From: Achatina immaculata | Taxonomy: Eukaryota; Mollusca; Gastropoda; Stylommatophora; Achatinidae | DNA: 64,000 nt | Assembly (NCBI GenBank): GCA_009760885.1 | Contig: CM019708.1 | Location: 11,708,931-11,772,930 of the forward strand | Direction of reading: 5' to 3' | Shown: positions 61,001 through 64,000 of the stretch, piece by piece | How the letters are laid out: the number at the start of each line of letters is the position of its first letter | How positions within the stretch are numbered: the first letter of the stretch is position 1 | Position numbers and translations under genes: made by a program | Notes under the pieces: model-generated | The model's database searches: none | Told to the model about the DNA's origin: nothing | What the model saw: only the letters and a program-made list of their open reading frames with translations

Positions 61001-64000
61001 CATAATGTGCCTCGCTGACTTGTCTTACTCCGGGTATAAAAGGTAACCCTGTCATGCCTTGAAGGCACGGGGATATGATGTTAGTGCCCATATTTTTCCT
61101 TGACCTTTCAGCACACTAGAGGATGATGTGGCCGCCCTTCCTTCCCCAACTCTAAGCTAGGTACCAATTTCTACAGCTGGGTGACTGGGACGTGTCTGGA
61201 TGGATTCATAACCCTGACCATCACCTGTGAGAGACTTATGCACTAACTACTTCGCCACTCAGACACCAGAGTATAACCATATGTTAAATGCTTGTAACAG
61301 ACTCAGAAGAACGATTCACCATCTGAAGAAGCCAAGACCGGGAGAACCAGGTGACAGTTTCAGCAAGACATTATAAAAGGGTGTCTGTTGTATAATATAT
61401 GTTTGCAACATTCTTTGTTTTGTTCTGCCCACTTTAGCTGTAGAATAGTCCTATATATATAGCACTGTCATTTGTATGAGCAGCTGTTTGTAGCTCTCAT
61501 GCTCTGATAACTGTGTCCAGTGTGTTCTTATGCACCTCACATTTCTGACTCTCCCCAGTTTTGTAGAAAATAGATGGGTGTATGGTTCAGTTTTGTAGAA
61601 AATAGATGAGTGTATGGTTCACTTTTGTAGAAAATAGATGGGTGTATGGTTCAGTTTTATAGAAATAGCTGGGCGTATGGTTCAGTTTTGTAGAAAATAG
61701 CTGGGCGTATGGTTCAGTTTTGTAGAAAATAGATGGGTGTATGGTTCAGTTTTGTAGAAAATAGATGGCTGTATGGTTCAGTTTTGTAGAAAATAGATGG
61801 GTGTATGATTCAGTTTCGTAGGAAATAGATGGGTGTATGATTCAGTTTTGTAGAAAATAGATGAGTGTATGATTCAGTTTTGTAGAAAACAGATGGGCGT
61901 ATGATTCAGTTTTTTAGAAAATAGATGAGTGTATGGTTCAGTTTTATAAAAATAGATGGGTATATGGTTCAGTTTTATAGAAATAGATGGGTATATTGTT
62001 CAGTTTTGTAGAAAATAGATGGATGTATGGTTCAGTTTTGTAGAAATAGTTACTATTATAGATGTCATTCAGCAGTCTGGTAATTATTTCTATGCCAAGC
62101 TCTCCTAATGCTTCCAATTCTTCCTCTGTGATTTTATCTGGTCCTGGTGCTTTGTTGTTTTTCATGTGTTTGGTGGCTTCTTCCACTTCTGCTTTTAATA
62201 TGGGAGGCCCTTCATTATTATTTCGTATATCTATTTCGCTTCTATTGTCCTCATAGAGTTCTCTAATGTATTCACACCATCATTCCATTATTTCACCTCT
62301 GTCCATTATTGTGTGCCCCTCCTTTGACTTCAGACAACCATTCTTGTGGTATGCCCTTTAGGATGTGTTGTATACAAACAGAAGGTTGAGAACCATGGTA
62401 ACTATGGGTGTATGGTTCAGTTTTACAAAAAGAAAGAGTGAGGAAAGTAGGTAGAAACAAAAATGCCAGAAAGCAAGATGAATACATATAAATTAAGGAC
62501 ATACAACGATCCAATATTTTGACAAAAGCCTTTTTCAAGGATCACATACAATACAACAGATTAAAAACACAAAAAAATGAATGAAAAATATATAGACTTG
62601 GCCATTTAGCCTCCTCCTCCTCCTTGTAAGAAAGTCTGGCATGAAGTGCGCCTGGATAGATGAAGTGTTTTCAAGGTTTTGTCTGTTTTATCATCTTACA
62701 TCCACAGATAGTTATAACAGAGATTGTACGCATGCAGGTCACCAAAAGCAGCACTCAGTCAGTAAATTACATTGACTACACAAAGTGGATTAAACCAAGC
62801 ATCAGAATAAACGTTATCTTCTTCTTTGGCGCTGCCTGTACTCACTTTCTGACGAACATTTCAAAATATGCCATTGGTCGTCTGCGGCCACACTTCTTTG
62901 ATGTCTGCAAACCTGATTGGTCAAAGTTAAATAACACTTCTGGTTATATTGTCACTGATATTTGCACTGGTAGCAATAAACATCTTATCAAAGAGGCAAG
63001 GTAAGGCTATTATTTTCTTGTTATTGCCTTACATCTTTCTGATCATTTGTTATTGCCTTTTTTTTTTTTTGTTTATGAGCATTTGTTATTCTTTTTTTAT
63101 GTCTTTCTGAATATATGTTATTCCCTCATTATTTTTACAAATATCTGTCATCTCTTTTTTTTTTTTTTATCTTTCTGAACATTTAATATTAACATTTTGT
63201 GTTCCTGATCATTTGTTACCCAATTTTTCATCTTTATGAGCATTGATTATTCTCATTTTGTCTTTCTGAACATTTGTCATCAGTTTTTATCTTTCAGAAC
63301 ATTTGTTATTCCATTTTTTGTCTTTCTGAACATTTTTTTTTTTGGAGCATTTGTCACTGAATTTTTATTTTATTTGTTTTCCTTTTTGTCATTCTGACCA
63401 TTGATTATTCCATTTTTGTTTTTTTGTGAACATTTGGACATGGAAAACCCCAAATAATAACATACGTAAACAGATAGATTCCATTATGATCAACAGAAGA
63501 TTCAGGAACTCTCTAATATCCATGAGAACAAGACCAAGCGCAGACTGCAACAGTGACCACATCCCAGTCGTAGGAAAAGTGAGAATCAGGCTAAAGAGGT
63601 TAAAGGTAGCAGCTAAAAACAAAGAACTAGATAGAGAGCTGTTATGGAAAGATAAGGCGATATAAGAACAATATAGGACCATAGTACATAATAGATATAA
63701 TGCTATAGAGAAGACTGAAACAATTGATGAACAATGGAACATGCTTAAAGACTATTCAGCAAACATCTTTCGAAATCCTACCTCCAAATAAATGACACAC
63801 TAAACAGGGGTGGATGACAGAAGAAATTTTGCAACTAATGGATCAGATAAGAAGTCTTAAGGAAGATAAAGACGAATTTGACAAACTAAATAAAGAAATA
63901 AAACACAAATGCAATACATCTAAAGAAGAGTGGCTAAATAAGAAATATAAAGAAATAGAGACACGCTGTCATGGAAACGCAAGAGTTATATACAAACAAA
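55045..64000 (+). CDS. PLPP: Phospholipid phosphatase, PLPP/wunen family (gene span, 3' end outside window)
   Basis: Six-pass membrane lipid phosphate phosphatase of the PAP2 superfamily; dephosphorylates lysophosphatidate, phosphatidate, sphingosine-1-phosphate and ceramide-1-phosphate at the cell surface or in the ER. Three exons are placed: 55045-55093, 59020-59171 and 62708-63000, with matching phases (1, 0, 2), giving 164 residues. They cover TM1, the loop [17 protein letters not shown] (family: FxRGxFCxDxSIxYPY), TM2, TM3 and catalytic motif C1, KYAIGRLRP at 120-128. Next come DVCKPDW and an N-glycosylation site at N143. Motifs C2 (SGHS) and C3 lie in exons beyond the window. It cannot be assigned to PLPP1, 2 or 3. 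Confidence 0.9.
55094..55386 (+). other. PLPP intron 1, nothing recognised
   Basis: No element recognised before the LINE B copy. Confidence 0.5.
55387..56940 (-). mobile_element. LINE B, longest copy
   Basis: Minus strand holds most of the reverse transcriptase: [20 protein letters not shown] (about 56840), [52 protein letters not shown] (catalytic YADD intact), [10 protein letters not shown], then the tail [20 protein letters not shown]. 3' tail (ATTC)n at 55387-55411. Frameshifts near 55980 and 56510; the endonuclease is missing. Confidence 0.92.
56941..57336 (+). other. PLPP intron 1, nothing recognised
   Basis: AT-rich with a T run at 57272-57290. Confidence 0.45.
57337..57470 (+). mobile_element. 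Penelope end-to-end scar
   Basis: aaaatgtataaactaggggg matches the left end of the Penelope element (32445), and about 30 bp later tgttcctacttttgtcctag matches its right end (36645-36670). The next about 60 bp (atcacagctttactgcagtg, ttatacactaattatt) match 36685-36745. The element's interior is absent. Confidence 0.72.
57664..57731. repeat. (CTCAC)n microsatellite
   Basis: About 13 pentanucleotides of CTCAC with one interruption near 57704. Confidence 0.95.
57732..59019 (+). other. PLPP intron 1, mostly unrecognised
   Basis: A C run at 58193-58207, a GT run at 58417-58430 and a gtattgtactaagagtncc mini-repeat at 58495-58600. No exon or element recognised. Confidence 0.5.
59020..59171 (+). 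CDS. PLPP: PLPP coding exon 2
   Basis: Acceptor taatcttctaacag, donor ACG then gtaatg; 152 nt, phase 1 in, phase 0 out. Contains [20 protein letters not shown] and the second membrane segment ending IPALT. Confidence 0.93.
59200..60190 (+). repeat. Diverged minisatellite in PLPP intron 2, split by mariner
   Basis: Units around gacagtaatgtatttttatc and ccttctgccttgacagtaaa occur at 59200-59435 and 59840-60190. 60052-60131 has an exact pair of 40-bp units. Bases 59440-59835 hold an unrelated mariner fragment. Confidence 0.78.
59440..59835 (+). mobile_element. Mariner transposase N-terminal fragment
   Basis: [20 protein letters not shown] and [10 protein letters not shown] then, after a frameshift at about 59705, [20 protein letters not shown] and [11 protein letters not shown]. 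These are the two helix-turn-helix segments of mariner/SETMAR-type transposases. The catalytic domain is absent. Confidence 0.82.
60191..61040 (+). other. PLPP intron 2, nothing firmly recognised
   Basis: G run at 60378-60393, A run at 60590-60606. No element recognised. Confidence 0.45.
61043..61268 (-). mobile_element. SINE family 1
   Basis: Reverse orientation: head complement ctacttcgccactcagacac, body complement ctacagctgggtgactggga, tail complement gtaaccctgtcatgccttga. Confidence 0.83.
61550..62048. repeat. 32-bp minisatellite, about 15 copies
   Basis: Unit cagttttgtagaaaatagat then gggtgtatggtt, with single-base variants and a few 31-bp units. A further single unit is at 62402-62430, beyond a LINE fragment. 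Confidence 0.93.
62049..62345 (-). mobile_element. LINE fragment (RT N-terminal linker)
   Basis: Minus strand reads [20 protein letters not shown] and [20 protein letters not shown], the start of the RT domain in LINE B/C-type elements. It sits between the minisatellite array and its outlying unit. Confidence 0.78.
62346..62707 (+). other. PLPP intron 2, end
   Basis: Contains one stray minisatellite unit (62402) and the acceptor region of exon 3; nothing else recognised. Confidence 0.5.
62708..63000 (+). CDS. PLPP: PLPP coding exon 3: catalytic motif C1
   Basis: Acceptor tcttacatccacag, donor GCAAG then gtaagg; 293 nt, phase 0 in and phase 2 out. Contains [20 protein letters not shown] and [16 protein letters not shown]1 of the phosphatase triad, and [15 protein letters not shown] as in PLPP1 (ICRGNAERVKEGR). 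Confidence 0.95.
63001..63425 (+). repeat. Diverged tandem repeat in PLPP intron 3
   Basis: Units around tctttctgaacatttgttat with T runs, about ten copies of 35-40 bp, starting about 20 bases past the exon 3 donor. Confidence 0.75.
63426..64000 (+). mobile_element. LINE endonuclease C-terminus (continues past right edge)
   Basis: [20 protein letters not shown] and [20 protein letters not shown] are the end of the apurinic-type endonuclease (SDH motif, catalytic His) of RTE/LINE B-like elements. A frameshifted linker region follows ([30 protein letters not shown]). Bases 63660-64000 have stops. Confidence 0.83.

Overview
This is a eukaryotic nuclear window from an animal. It is intron-rich, AT-rich and unusually full of transposable elements. 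The gene content (a KIF18-type kinesin, OMA1 and a phospholipid phosphatase), together with tRNA-headed SINEs, RTE/CR1-like LINEs, Penelope, mariner, Tigger and hAT remnants, suggests an invertebrate metazoan. My best guess is a gastropod-like mollusc, but that is recall of repeat style and not proof.

Layout. (1) Bases 1-27282, minus strand: a KIF18A/KIF18B-like kinesin-8. Fifteen coding exons can be placed from splice sites and reading phase, and the gene runs off the left edge. Its introns hold LINE and SINE copies, a foldback mariner (4977-5980), a decayed hAT transposase (8516-10440), a 44-47 bp minisatellite (11800-12900), a hAT-type MITE (15168-15651) and nested LINEs (22690-23960). One intron (19083-20845) has a GC donor. 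One exon is missing between 6330 and 10956. (2) 27283-38543: repeat-rich intergenic DNA. It includes RNase-H-bearing LINE fragments, a tRNA-derived SINE, and a degenerate Penelope-like element (about 32445-36680) with inverted terminal repeats and a LINE inserted in it with a 15-bp target duplication. A possible orphan first exon lies at 38119. (3) 38544-39848, minus strand: an intact, intronless OMA1 mitochondrial metalloprotease CDS. (4) 39849-54940: a second accessory block. It holds RNase H remnants, a Tigger C-terminal fragment, a GC-rich tandem array (42280-43400), several LINE families, a decayed C2H2 zinc-finger gene (about 47830-48730), a 57-bp minisatellite and an insertion-bearing LINE. 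(5) 55045 to the right edge, plus strand: the first three coding exons of a phospholipid phosphatase (PLPP/wunen family). Its introns hold another LINE, a Penelope end-to-end scar, a mariner N-terminal fragment and minisatellites.

The three host genes are functionally unrelated: mitotic chromosome positioning, mitochondrial inner-membrane quality control, and lipid phosphate signalling. I see no operon-like logic. I found no convincing new biological system. The most informative signals are nested insertions with readable target-site duplications, the GC-AG intron, the foldback hairpin inside the kinesin transcript, the Penelope element with inverted ends and its scar elsewhere, and the intronless OMA1.
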